Below, in pieces: positions 6,885-14,261 of a stretch of DNA of 14,280 nt. The notes beneath the pieces are model-generated. The model did no database searches and was not told where the DNA came from. It saw only the letters and a list, made by a program, of their open reading frames with translations. Source of the stretch: JBBARC01 sp040400005 (lineage in GTDB: Bacteria; Pseudomonadota; Alphaproteobacteria; Acetobacterales; Acetobacteraceae); the NCBI GenBank assembly GCA_040400005.1, contig JBBARC010000064.1:1-14280 (forward strand), written 5' to 3'. Position numbers and translations under genes: made by a program. Within the stretch, counting starts at the first letter, position 1. The number at the start of each line of letters is the position of its first letter.

Positions 6885-7484
6885 ATGAGCTTACTGCAAA
6901 AAGCCGCGCCAGCTCTGGTGCTGGCAAGTGCCTCGGCCGCGCGTCATGCCGTGTTAGTCGGCGCCGGTTTGCGATTTAGCGTGGCCGTCAGTGGCGTCGA
7001 TGAAGCCGGCATCAAAAATACCGGCGCCGACCCGGCCAGCACCGCCCTTACCCTGGCGCGCGCCAAAGCCCGCGCCATCACCGCCCCCGGCGCGATCGTG
7101 ATTGGCTGCGATCAAATTCTGCTGTGTGAAAACACCTGCTTTGACAAGCCCGCCGATCTCACCGCAGCCCGCGCCCAACTGTTCGCCCTATCAGGCAAAC
7201 CCCATGTGCTGCTCACCGCCATTTGCGCCTATCAAGATGGTACGCAGCTGTGGCACCATATCGCCACCCCCAAACTGACCATGCGCCAGTTTTCCGCGGC
7301 CTTCCTCACCGCCTATCTGGCTGCCGAGGGCGACGCGGTGCTAACCTCGGTCGGCGCCTACCGGCTGGAAGGCCCCGGCGCCCATCTGTTTTCCGAGATC
7401 GAGGGTGAACACGCCGCCATCCTCGGATTGCCCCTGATCGCCCTGCTCAATTTTCTGCGCGGCCAGGGCGTTGTGCTCACCTAG
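6885..7484 (+). CDS. Maf-type nucleoside triphosphate pyrophosphatase
   Basis: A 199-residue cytoplasmic house-cleaning enzyme of the Maf/HAM1-like superfamily, which cleaves non-canonical or modified NTPs to the monophosphate and pyrophosphate. LVLASASAAR (11-20) is the signature loop that binds the triphosphate. VIGCDQILL (72-80) carries the likely catalytic Asp76, followed by DKP at 87-89. VGAYRLEGPGAHLF and EHAAILGLPLIALLNFLR near the C-terminus complete the family pattern. The GCDQ form is more like the YceF (m7GTP) branch than the dTTP/UTP branch, but the assignment is not secure. The ATG lies six bases after the DUF2076 stop, so translational coupling is likely. The TAG stop lies inside the left arm of a palindromic repeat, so the repeat may have supplied the present stop. 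Confidence 0.92.
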   Translation: MSLLQKAAPALVLASASAARHAVLVGAGLRFSVAVSGVDEAGIKNTGADPASTALTLARAKARAITAPGAIVIGCDQILLCENTCFDKPADLTAARAQLFALSGKPHVLLTAICAYQDGTQLWHHIATPKLTMRQFSAAFLTAYLAAEGDAVLTSVGAYRLEGPGAHLFSEIEGEHAAILGLPLIALLNFLRGQGVVLT

Positions 7485-7534
7485 AGCGGGATGCGTTTAA
7501 TTTCATCGCATTCTGCGTACGCACCCCGCTCTAG
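7481..7534. repeat. Palindromic repeat at the maf stop codon
   Basis: The arms CTAGAGCGGGATGCGT (7481-7496) and ACGCACCCCGCTCTAG (7519-7534) pair with one mismatch around a 22-base centre. The CTAG ends are shared with the tandem repeats that follow directly. It has the look of a dispersed intergenic palindrome. No T-run follows, so it is not a classic terminator. Confidence 0.85.
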
Positions 7535-7656
7535 CTCTCTGCTTTAGCGAGCATGTTTATCCGGCAGGTGATCCCGTCTGGCCGGATCATGCTCTAGTTC
7601 TCTGTTTTGGCGAGCATGTTTATCCGGCAGGTGATCCCGTCTGGCCGGATCATGCT
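7531..7656. repeat. Two tandem 63-bp copies of a palindromic element
   Basis: Units 7531-7593 and 7594-7656 differ at only three positions, all within the first 16 bases, and are flanked by CTAG at each boundary (7531, 7594, 7657). Each holds an inverted repeat, GAGCATG-TTT-ATCCGGC and GCCGGAT-CATGCTC, at 7549-7594 and 7612-7657. The GAGCATGATCCGG-type ends recall intergenic palindromes that are common in alphaproteobacterial genomes. The near identity points to recent duplication. Confidence 0.92.
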
Positions 7657-7725
7657 CTAGGCTTTGCAGCCCGCGCCAATTCAGGCAGTTTGCCAAAATA
7701 GCGCGGTGGCGCTGGGCATTTCGTT

Positions 7726-7729
7726 GGAG
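7726..7729 (+). promoter_or_regulatory. Shine-Dalgarno site supporting a GTG start of scoA
   Basis: GGAG stands nine bases before the GTG at 7739. The protein then begins MAIEKTYPHA, in line with the family N-terminus. Confidence 0.7.
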
Positions 7730-7738
7730 TTTTAGCCG

Positions 7739-8449
7739 GTGGCAATCGAGAAAACCTACCCCCACGCAACTGCGGCCCTGGCCGGCCTGTTGTTTGATGG
7801 CATGACCATCATGTCGGGCGGGTTTGGCCTGTGTGGTGTCGCCGAGGCCTTGATCGATGCGATCCGCGACAGTGGGGTTAAAAACCTCACGGTTATTTCC
7901 AACAATGCCGGCATCGATGGCGCAGGTTTGGGCAAATTGCTGGAAACCCGCCAGATCAGTAAAATGATCAGCTCCTATGTTGGCGAAAACAAAACTTTTA
8001 TGAACCAGTACTTGGCCGGTGAACTGGAAATTGAATTTAATCCCCAAGGCACGTTAGCCGAACGTATCCGCGCTGGCGGTGCCGGCATCCCCGCCTTCTT
8101 CACCCGCACCGGCGTTGGCACCGCCGTTGCCACCGGCAAGGAGGAGCGCGAATTCGATGGCAAGCGCTACATTATGGAACGCGGCCTGGTCGCCGATCTC
8201 GCCATTGTGCACGCCTGGCGCGGCGATACCGAAGGCAATTTGGTGTATCGCAAAACCGCAAGAAATTTTAACCCGATGATGGCAACCGCCGCCAAAACAA
8301 CGGTGGCGGAAGTTGAGCAGTTGGTCGAACTCGGCAGTTTTGACCCTGACCACATCATCACCCCCGGCATTTTCGTCAAACGGCTGATCGAAGTCTCCGG
8401 CGCCGAAAAACGCATCGAACAGCGCACCACACGCAAGCGCGCGGCATAA
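7739..8449 (+). CDS. scoA: Succinyl-CoA:3-oxoacid CoA-transferase subunit A
   Basis: A 236-residue subunit of a family I CoA-transferase. With ScoB it moves CoA from succinyl-CoA to a 3-oxoacid such as acetoacetate, linking ketone-body or polyhydroxybutyrate breakdown to the TCA cycle. The Gly-rich signature MTIMSGGFGLCGVAEALID (22-40) and the segment NNAGIDGAGLGKLLETRQI are characteristic of subunit A, as is the downstream GTGVGTAVATGKEEREFDGK. The length is normal. The start is a GTG with a good ribosome site. The gene follows the repeat island, so it probably has its own promoter within 7657-7725. scoB comes 150 bases later rather than directly, because a repeat lies between them. AtoD-type acetate CoA-transferase is a close alternative assignment. 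Confidence 0.94.
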   Translation: MAIEKTYPHATAALAGLLFDGMTIMSGGFGLCGVAEALIDAIRDSGVKNLTVISNNAGIDGAGLGKLLETRQISKMISSYVGENKTFMNQYLAGELEIEFNPQGTLAERIRAGGAGIPAFFTRTGVGTAVATGKEEREFDGKRYIMERGLVADLAIVHAWRGDTEGNLVYRKTARNFNPMMATAAKTTVAEVEQLVELGSFDPDHIITPGIFVKRLIEVSGAEKRIEQRTTRKRAA

Positions 8450-8510
8450 CACCAATGCCCCCAATACTTGGTAGAAAACAGCCGTTGCACAAACACTTTT
8501 AAACTAATGC

Positions 8511-8546
8511 AGGGGGCCTGGGGGGGCGGCTCGCCCCACCAGCCTT
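8511..8546 (-). repeat. GC-rich dispersed repeat, copy 1 (between scoA and scoB)
   Basis: Read on the minus strand it matches 14226-14261 over 36 bases with one single-base indel and few mismatches. It contains GGGGCG-GCT-CGCCCC (8523-8537), a compact hairpin, next to runs of G. The rest of the scoA-scoB gap (8450-8599) holds no gene. Confidence 0.85.
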
Positions 8547-8599
8547 GTATTATTCTTTGTTCGCAACCCCTTCGTGCGTAACCTAAAAGGACACAGCTA

Positions 8600-9226
8600 A
8601 TGACTTGGACACGCGATGAAATGGCCGCCCGCGCGGCGCGCGAACTGCGTGATGGGATGTACGTGAATTTGGGCATTGGCATTCCCACCCTGGTTGCCAA
8701 TTTCATCCCCGCCGGCGTCAACGTTCAGTTGCAAAGCGAAAACGGCATGCTGGGCATCGGCCCTTTTCCTTACGAGGGCGAGGAGGATGCCGATCTGATC
8801 AATGCCGGCAAGCAAACGGTCACCGCACTACCCAGCACGAGTTTTTTTGATAGTGCCGCAAGTTTCGCCATGATCCGCGGCGGGCACATCGATCTTTCTA
8901 TTTTGGGCGCCTTGCAGGTGGCCGAAAACGGCGATCTGGCCAATTGGATGGTGCCCGGCAAAATGGTCAAAGGCATGGGCGGCGCCATGGATCTGGTCGC
9001 CGGCGTGCGGCGCGTGGTGATTTTGATGGAACACACCGCCAAGGGGGAAGCCAAAATACTCCCCGCCTGCACCCTGCCGCTGACCGGCGCAGGCGTAGTT
9101 GATGTGATTGTCAGTGATTTGTGCGTGTTTGCGGTTGGCAGACCGGGACTGAAACTTGTTGAGCTCGCCCCTGGGGTAAGTGTGGACGAGCTGCGTGCGG
9201 CAACGGGCGCCAGCTTCGCGGTCTAA
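8600..9226 (+). CDS. scoB: Succinyl-CoA:3-oxoacid CoA-transferase subunit B
   Basis: A 208-residue partner of ScoA that carries the catalytic glutamate. LQSENGMLGIGPFP (44-57) is the active-site signature, with Glu47 expected to form the covalent glutamyl-CoA intermediate. YVNLGIGIPTLVANFIP (21-37) and GGHIDLSILGALQV are further family segments. The length is normal. The ATG has a good ribosome site (AAAAGGA at 8585-8591, eight bases away), so it can be translated independently of scoA. The TAA stop overlaps the TAG stop of the convergent Lnt-like gene by two bases, leaving no room for a separate terminator. Confidence 0.95.
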   Translation: MTWTRDEMAARAARELRDGMYVNLGIGIPTLVANFIPAGVNVQLQSENGMLGIGPFPYEGEEDADLINAGKQTVTALPSTSFFDSAASFAMIRGGHIDLSILGALQVAENGDLANWMVPGKMVKGMGGAMDLVAGVRRVVILMEHTAKGEAKILPACTLPLTGAGVVDVIVSDLCVFAVGRPGLKLVELAPGVSVDELRAATGASFAV

Positions 9227-10662
9227 ACCGCGCTTCGTGATTGGCGCGTTACCAGCCCGCAAGCCAGCAGAGTTAAAGCAACGGCCGCCCAGCCAAACAC
9301 ATCGCCGATGCCAGCATAAACCGTGCCGCCCGCCGGCGGTATAGGCGCCACCACCAGCAGCCGCCCGATTGGATCCCCACTTGGCGCCTCGGCCAGCACG
9401 CGGCCGTAACGATCGCTCACCGTCAGCCGGCCCTGGCGGGCGGCGCGCACCAGGGTAAAACCGCCTTCCACCGCACGCAAAACCGCCATGCGGCTGTGCG
9501 CGTAACCATCCTCGCCCCAGCCACCGACAAAATCCCACGCCGGCACCACCATCACCTGCACGCCCAAACGGCCGTATTCGCGGCCAAGGGCGGTAAAATC
9601 CATATCCTTACAAATGGCAATGCCAGTGCGGCCCCATGGCGCATCCACGGCAAGCGGCGTGTGCCCAGGCGTCTCCTGGGCTTCAAACCCTGGCACCAGG
9701 TGCTGTTTGTCATAGGTTCGCACATCACCATTGGGCCGCCCAACAATGGCGCGATTGGCCTGACTGTCACCGTCGAGGGCCAGAATACCTGCCACCACCA
9801 TGGCACTTTTGCCTCGCGCCAAAGCGGCGATATCGGCGCCGGCCTGGGTTTGCTGGGGTGGGTGCAAGGCGGCGATCTTTTCCGGCAGCACAATAATGCG
9901 CGCGCCAACGTCGGCGGCCGCAGTCATGTCGGGCATATACCGGGCCGCTGTTTCCGCCCAGCGATCCAGCGTCATGCCAGGCAGCGTATCGCTTGCCATC
10001 AGCGCCACCGGCACAAATGTATTGGCGGGCGCGTCGGCCAGCCGCGCTAGGCCAAATCCCAGCACCAAGCCCAGCACACCCAGGCCGGCAGCCACGCCCC
10101 CGCGCGCGGCTTTGCCGTTGATCATCGCCAGCGCCAGCACGCACCCCGCCACGCTGGGCAAAAACGCCACCAGCGGGGTGCCGCCCAGGCTTGCCGCCTG
10201 CAGCACAACAATCGCCTCCATCTGGCTATAAGCGAGGCTACCGGCAGTACCGTGCAGTGACGCGGCACTGTTTACTGTGTCCAACCCGGCAATCGCCAGC
10301 GGATAGACAAACACCGGCCAAATTCTTCCAAACCGCGACGCAGTCCCGCCACCAAACAGCGCACGCGCCGCCAGCGCCACGGCAAAACCCTGGGCCACGG
10401 CCCGCATAACCACGATGGTAAGGGCGGGAACCACGCCAGCAATGCCCAAAAAATACGGCAAAAAAGCCGCACTACCTACGAGCCCGGCCAAACACCCTAA
10501 GGCAAACCCAGCCCGGATCGACCGCCCGCAACACGCCGCCAGCACCGGCGCCGGCGCCAGCCAGGCGGCCCACCAAATCGGGTGCAAATTGGCGCTCGCC
10601 GCCATAAGCACACCCGATAGCAACGCAAAAATCACGGCCCGGCCTAAGCTGTGGTGAGGCAT
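9223..10662 (-). CDS. Membrane nitrilase, apolipoprotein N-acyltransferase (Lnt)-like
   Basis: A 479-residue protein with the Lnt layout. About six N-terminal hydrophobic segments lie between residues 8 and 210, a carbon-nitrogen hydrolase domain follows (about 215-440), and a final membrane helix is at 453-472. The Glu-Lys-Cys triad is visible: Glu261 in IVLPEKIA, Lys319 in TYDKQHLVPG and Cys351 in IAICKDMDF. Classic Lnt, which adds the third acyl chain to lipoproteins, has Tyr-Glu right after the cysteine (CYE). Here it is Cys-Lys-Asp, and the domain around PAWDFVGGWGEDGYAHSRM also differs. It may therefore be a paralogue with another acyl acceptor or an amidase function rather than the housekeeping Lnt. 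The gene is divergent from kdsD. The start at 10662 has only a weak ribosome site. Confidence 0.82.
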   Translation of the reverse strand: MPHHSLGRAVIFALLSGVLMAASANLHPIWWAAWLAPAPVLAACCGRSIRAGFALGCLAGLVGSAAFLPYFLGIAGVVPALTIVVMRAVAQGFAVALAARALFGGGTASRFGRIWPVFVYPLAIAGLDTVNSAASLHGTAGSLAYSQMEAIVVLQAASLGGTPLVAFLPSVAGCVLALAMINGKAARGGVAAGLGVLGLVLGFGLARLADAPANTFVPVALMASDTLPGMTLDRWAETAARYMPDMTAAADVGARIIVLPEKIAALHPPQQTQAGADIAALARGKSAMVVAGILALDGDSQANRAIVGRPNGDVRTYDKQHLVPGFEAQETPGHTPLAVDAPWGRTGIAICKDMDFTALGREYGRLGVQVMVVPAWDFVGGWGEDGYAHSRMAVLRAVEGGFTLVRAARQGRLTVSDRYGRVLAEAPSGDPIGRLLVVAPIPPAGGTVYAGIGDVFGWAAVALTLLACGLVTRQSRSAV

Positions 10663-10811
10663 AAACAGGGTCCCGGCCTGGGGTTACGCGACATCGCGGA
10701 TCGCCGTGCCACTCTTACCAGGGGCACGACGGGCGGCAACATAGGCCTGCCTCACCACAAACCTGCGTTGACCCCATCTGCCGCACGCGCCATGACAGCG
10801 CTAGGCACACC

Positions 10812-11816
10812 ATGCAAACACCAAATCCCTCCCCAAATCCCCTCGAAGACCCAACCACTACCGCCGCAGACCTTGCTGCCGGCCGCGCAACGCTTGCCGC
10901 CGAACGGGCAGGGCTGGCCGCGCTCGAAGCAGCGCTCGACCATAATTTTACCGCCGCCGTGGCAACGCTCGCCGCCGTGCGCGGCCGGGTGATTATCAGC
11001 GGCATGGGCAAATCCGGCCACATTGCCCGCAAAATCGCCGCAACCCTGGCCTCCACCGGCACCCCCGCCCATTTCGTGCACCCAGGCGAGGCCAGCCACG
11101 GCGATCTTGGCATGATCGTTGCCGGCGATGTGGTGCTGGCCTTATCCAATTCCGGCGAAACCGCCGAACTTGCCGACCTCATCGACCACACCAAGCGTTT
11201 CTCCATCCCCCTGATCGCGATTACCGCACGCGCCTACTCGGCCCTGGCGATCGCCGCCGATATTTTGCTGTTGCTGCCTGATGCCGCCGAAGCCTGCCCG
11301 ATTGGCCTGGCGCCAACCACCAGCACCACCATGCAGCTGGCCCTGGGCGACGCGCTGGCGGTGGCACTATTGCGCCGCACCGGGTTTACCAGCGCCGATT
11401 TCCGCACCTATCACCCCGGCGGCAAGCTCGGCGCGCGGCTAAAACACGTGCGCGACGTGATGCACGCCGCCAACCTGCCGCTGGTGCCGCCGCCCATGAA
11501 AATGCGCGACGTGCTGCTGGTGATTACTGGCGCGGGCTTTGGCTGCGCCGGTATTGTGGCGAACGGTATACTGGCCGGTATCGTAACCGACGGCGATTTG
11601 CGCCGCGCCATGGGCCCCGATCTGCTGGATCGAAGTGCTGCCGAGATCATGACCCCCACCCCCCTAACCATCGGCCCCGATGCCCTGGCCGGCGAGGCGC
11701 TGGCGGTGATGAACAGCCCCAAACGGCCGGTCACCAGCCTGTTTGTGGTGAACGATGCCGGCGCCCCGGTTGGCCTGCTGCACGTGCACGACCTGCTGCG
11801 CGCAGGCCTGGCCTGA
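10812..11816 (+). CDS. kdsD: D-arabinose 5-phosphate isomerase (KpsF/GutQ family)
   Basis: A 334-residue cytoplasmic enzyme that converts ribulose 5-phosphate to arabinose 5-phosphate, the first step towards Kdo of the LPS inner core. The N-terminal SIS domain holds VIISGMGKSGHIARKIAATL (60-79), HPGEASHGDLGMI (90-102), LSNSGET (111-117) and APTTSTTMQLALGDALA (167-183). YHPGGKLG (200-207) closes it. Two CBS domains follow (about 214-270 and 278-334). The length is normal. The ATG follows AGG at a six-base spacing. Upstream, 149 bases separate it from the divergent Lnt-like gene and should hold the operon promoter. lptC starts seven bases after the stop, with no kdsC in between. The operon context supports kdsD rather than the sugar-alcohol paralogue gutQ. 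Confidence 0.95.
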   Translation: MQTPNPSPNPLEDPTTTAADLAAGRATLAAERAGLAALEAALDHNFTAAVATLAAVRGRVIISGMGKSGHIARKIAATLASTGTPAHFVHPGEASHGDLGMIVAGDVVLALSNSGETAELADLIDHTKRFSIPLIAITARAYSALAIAADILLLLPDAAEACPIGLAPTTSTTMQLALGDALAVALLRRTGFTSADFRTYHPGGKLGARLKHVRDVMHAANLPLVPPPMKMRDVLLVITGAGFGCAGIVANGILAGIVTDGDLRRAMGPDLLDRSAAEIMTPTPLTIGPDALAGEALAVMNSPKRPVTSLFVVNDAGAPVGLLHVHDLLRAGLA

Positions 11817-11823
11817 GCCGCCA

Positions 11824-12438
11824 ATGGCGCTAACGCCGCCCAACAAAGCTGGCCGATCGTTGGCGCGGCGTGGCGCCCGGGTGCGCTGGGCGCGGCTGGC
11901 ACTGCCAATAATGGCTGCAATCCTGCTATCGTCCATCGCCCTATGGCCCGAAATCGAACGCAGCATTATGCGCGCCCGGGTGGGTTTTTCGGGGTTTCGC
12001 GCCAAAGGGATCGCCACCGGCATGATGCTAGACCCGCGCTTTCGTGGCCTCGATGGCCAAGACCAGCCCTTTGTTATCAGCGCCGATCTTGCCGCCCGCA
12101 TCGGGCTTGAACGGGTAAACTTAACCGCCCCAAAAGCCGATCTAACCCTGCGCAGTGGCGAGTGGCTGATGGCCAGCAGCCCGCGCGGGGTGTACCAGCA
12201 ACATGCCAATCAGCTGGATCTGGCCGGCGGGGTGACGTTGTACCGCGAAGATGGCACCATGCTGCAAACCGATACCGCAACTGTGGATGTGCACCAGGGG
12301 GCCGCCAACTCGGCCGACCCCACCCACGCCGAAGGGCCGTTCGGCACATTGGACGCGCAAGGATTTTCGCTGGTGGATAAAGGTACTGTGGTGCAATTCA
12401 CCGGGCCGGCCAAACTTGTGCTGCGCGGCCATGAATAG
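11824..12438 (+). CDS. lptC: LPS export protein LptC
   Basis: A 204-residue bitopic inner-membrane protein. A basic N-terminus (RSLARRGARVRWAR) precedes a single helix at about residues 25-42. A periplasmic beta-jellyroll domain follows, which passes LPS from the LptBFG transporter to LptA. The repeated pattern (LERVNLTAPKADLTL, NQLDLAGGVTLYREDG, DAQGFSLVDKGTVVQF) is typical of the LptC/OstA fold. LptC diverges widely in sequence, so the call rests strongly on its place between kdsD and lptA. The ATG at 11824 is preferred over an in-frame ATG at 11755, which lies deep within kdsD. The stop overlaps the first possible lptA ATG, so translation is coupled. Confidence 0.88.
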   Translation: MALTPPNKAGRSLARRGARVRWARLALPIMAAILLSSIALWPEIERSIMRARVGFSGFRAKGIATGMMLDPRFRGLDGQDQPFVISADLAARIGLERVNLTAPKADLTLRSGEWLMASSPRGVYQQHANQLDLAGGVTLYREDGTMLQTDTATVDVHQGAANSADPTHAEGPFGTLDAQGFSLVDKGTVVQFTGPAKLVLRGHE

Positions 12439-12440
12439 GA
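12437..12440 (+). promoter_or_regulatory. Shine-Dalgarno site that decides the lptA start
   Basis: AGGA stands five bases before the ATG at 12446, which begins a clean signal peptide. It overlaps the lptC stop codon. The in-frame ATG at 12431 would place this site inside the gene. Confidence 0.6.
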
Positions 12441-12445
12441 TTTTT

Positions 12446-13420
12446 ATGCGTAAGGCTTTGCTCGGCGCACCGTTGATCTGGGCATCCCTAGGGCTGGGCA
12501 TAGGCGCGCACGGCCAGGCGATTGATCTCGCCCATGGCGGCCCGGTCACCATCACCGCCGCGGGTGGCATTGATTGGAACCAGGGCGAAAAAACCGTCAC
12601 CGCCCATGGCGATGCCCGCGCAATTCGCGGCAATGCCACGCTCACGTCGGATAAACTCATCGCCCGCTATCGCGCCAAAGCGCATACTGGCGCGCTTCCT
12701 GGCCCCGTTGCGGCGGTTCCTGCGGATAAAACCGCCCTGCCGGGCAGCGATACCGGCGGCAATGAAATCTATCGCCTGAATGCCGAAGGTGGCGTGCATA
12801 TTTTCACCCAAACCGACCAAGCCTTTGCCGATCACGCGGTTTATGACATCGACGAAGCGGTGGTGGTGCTCACCGGCGGGCATTTGAAAATGACCACGCC
12901 CACCAGCATCCTGACCGCGCGCGATACCATTGAATACTGGCCGAAAACCAAACTGGCGGTGGCCCGTGGCGATGCCGTGGTGACCACCACCGATGCCCGC
13001 CGGGTCGCCGCCGATGTGCTGGTGGCCTACCTCGCCAATACCCCAGCGCCAGGCGCTGCGCCCGCATCAACAGCACCGGTTAAACCAGCTAGCGGCGATA
13101 AGGCCGCTGATGCGCTAACCGGCGGCAAGCTTGATCGCGTCGAAGCCTATGGCCATGTCGAAGTGCGCACGCTCACCGACATCGTCACCGGTGATCGCGG
13201 CCTCTACCTGCCGCCCACCGGCATTGCCCGTGTGCTCGGCCATGTCCACATCACCCGCGGCGCCAACCAACTTAACGGTGCCGCCGCGATCGTGAACATG
13301 AAAACCGGCATCGCATCCCTCACCCAGGCCCCGGGCGAGCGCGTGCAAGGCCTGGTGGTGCCCAACGCGCCACAACCACCAACCAGCAAAAATACCCCGC
13401 GGCCGGCAGGCACACCATGA
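12446..13420 (+). CDS. lptA: Periplasmic LPS transport protein LptA
   Basis: A 324-residue OstA-family protein that should form the bridge carrying LPS across the periplasm. The signal peptide is residues 1-25 (MRKALLGAPLIWASLGLGIG, likely cut after AHGQA). The OstA beta-jellyroll pattern follows: VTITAAGGIDWNQGEKTVTA, GNATLTSDKLIARY, AEGGVHIFTQTDQAFADHAVYD and GGHLKMTTPTSILTARDTIEY. A Pro/Ala-rich linker (about 198-227) leads to a further jellyroll-like part (228-300) and a Pro-rich tail. At 324 residues it is far longer than E. coli LptA (185). Longer forms with insertions occur in alphaproteobacteria, so this may be normal for the group. The stop overlaps the lptB start (ATGA). Confidence 0.9.
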   Translation: MRKALLGAPLIWASLGLGIGAHGQAIDLAHGGPVTITAAGGIDWNQGEKTVTAHGDARAIRGNATLTSDKLIARYRAKAHTGALPGPVAAVPADKTALPGSDTGGNEIYRLNAEGGVHIFTQTDQAFADHAVYDIDEAVVVLTGGHLKMTTPTSILTARDTIEYWPKTKLAVARGDAVVTTTDARRVAADVLVAYLANTPAPGAAPASTAPVKPASGDKAADALTGGKLDRVEAYGHVEVRTLTDIVTGDRGLYLPPTGIARVLGHVHITRGANQLNGAAAIVNMKTGIASLTQAPGERVQGLVVPNAPQPPTSKNTPRPAGTP

Positions 13421-14211
13421 AAATGCCCGGCAGCACTAGCAGCTTTGCCATCGGCATTCCCGCCACTGTCGGTCAAACTGGCGGCCAAAGCGGCGGCTTG
13501 GTGGCACGGGGTTTGGGCAAAACATATCGCAAACGCCCGGTGGTGCGAAACGTCTCGATCACCGTGCGGCGCGGCGAGGCGGTGGGCCTGCTCGGCCCCA
13601 ACGGTGCCGGCAAAACCACAACGTTTTACATGATCGTCGGCCTGGTGCGCCCCGATACCGGCACCATCGCGCTCGACGGCGCCGATATCACCCTGCAACC
13701 CATGTACCGCCGCGCCCGCTTGGGCATCGGTTATCTGCCCCAGGAAGCCAGTGTGTTCCGCGGCCTGAACGTTGAACAAAACATCATGGCAGCCCTGGAA
13801 GTTGTGCAAAAAGACCCCGACCGCCGCGAGCGCGCCTGCGATGCATTACTCGGCGAATTCGGCATCGGCCACCTGCGCCGCACCCCAGCCCTGGCCCTAT
13901 CCGGTGGCGAACGCCGCCGGGTGGAAATCGCCCGCGCGCTTGCCACCGAACCCAGCTACGTGCTGCTCGACGAACCGCTGGCCGGCATCGACCCCATAGC
14001 AGTAAGCGAAATTCGCGATCTGGTATCTCACCTTAAAGATCGCGGCATCGGCGTGCTGATCACCGACCACAACGTGCGCGAAACACTGGAAATTATCGAC
14101 CGCGCCTACATCATGCACGACGGCCGCGTGCTGATGGAAGGCACCCCCGACGACGTCGTCGCCAACGCCGACGTGCGACGCGTGTATTTGGGTGAGAAGT
14201 TTTCTATGTGA
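13417..14211 (+). CDS. lptB: LPS export ABC transporter ATP-binding protein LptB
   Basis: A 264-residue cytoplasmic ATPase that powers LPS extraction by the LptB2FG complex. Walker A is GPNGAGKTT (60-68), the Q-loop is YLPQEASVF (Gln109), the ABC signature is LSGGERRRVEIARAL (161-175), Walker B is YVLLDEP (181-187, catalytic Glu186) and the H-loop is His218 in ITDHNVRET. LPQEASVFRGLNVEQNI and GTPDDVVANADVRRVYLGE are highly typical of LptB. An extra N-terminal stretch of about 27 residues precedes the usual start of the family. The start overlaps the lptA stop. lptF and lptG are not in the window and usually lie elsewhere. In alphaproteobacteria rpoN often follows; here the window ends 69 bases after the stop. 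Confidence 0.97.
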   Translation: MKMPGSTSSFAIGIPATVGQTGGQSGGLVARGLGKTYRKRPVVRNVSITVRRGEAVGLLGPNGAGKTTTFYMIVGLVRPDTGTIALDGADITLQPMYRRARLGIGYLPQEASVFRGLNVEQNIMAALEVVQKDPDRRERACDALLGEFGIGHLRRTPALALSGGERRRVEIARALATEPSYVLLDEPLAGIDPIAVSEIRDLVSHLKDRGIGVLITDHNVRETLEIIDRAYIMHDGRVLMEGTPDDVVANADVRRVYLGEKFSM

Positions 14212-14225
14212 GGCGTAAGAAAGAA

Positions 14226-14261
14226 AAGGCTGGTGGGGCGAAGCCGCCCCCCCAGACCCCC
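14226..14261 (+). repeat. GC-rich dispersed repeat, copy 2 (after lptB)
   Basis: The reverse complement of 8511-8546 with one indel and few mismatches. It holds the hairpin GGGGCG-AAGC-CGCCCC (14235-14250) followed by C-runs, and starts 14 bases after the lptB stop. It could affect read-through from lptB, but there is no T-run for an intrinsic terminator. Confidence 0.85.

Noticed and set aside
7531..7656. Possible CRISPR array from the tandem 63-bp units
   Set aside because: The units abut directly with no unique spacers, there are only two, and no cas gene is near.
8828..9538. Long antisense frame (236 codons) across scoB and the Lnt-like gene
   Set aside because: Its product is Gly/Arg/His-rich without family features, and it is a shadow of two well-supported genes in GC-rich DNA.
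10768..10796. TTGACC followed 17 bases later by CATGAC as a promoter for kdsD
   Set aside because: The -35 box is good but the -10 box matches only three of six positions; not enough to annotate.
11755..11823. Extension of lptC upstream to 11755
   Set aside because: It would overlap the second CBS domain of kdsD; the extra Cys/Thr-rich residues do not fit LptC, whose basic, helix-anchored N-terminus starts at 11824.
12251..12445. Extension of the lptA frame upstream to an ATG at 12251
   Set aside because: It lies wholly inside lptC in another frame, and the extra residues do not look like a signal peptide; the ATG at 12446 gives one.
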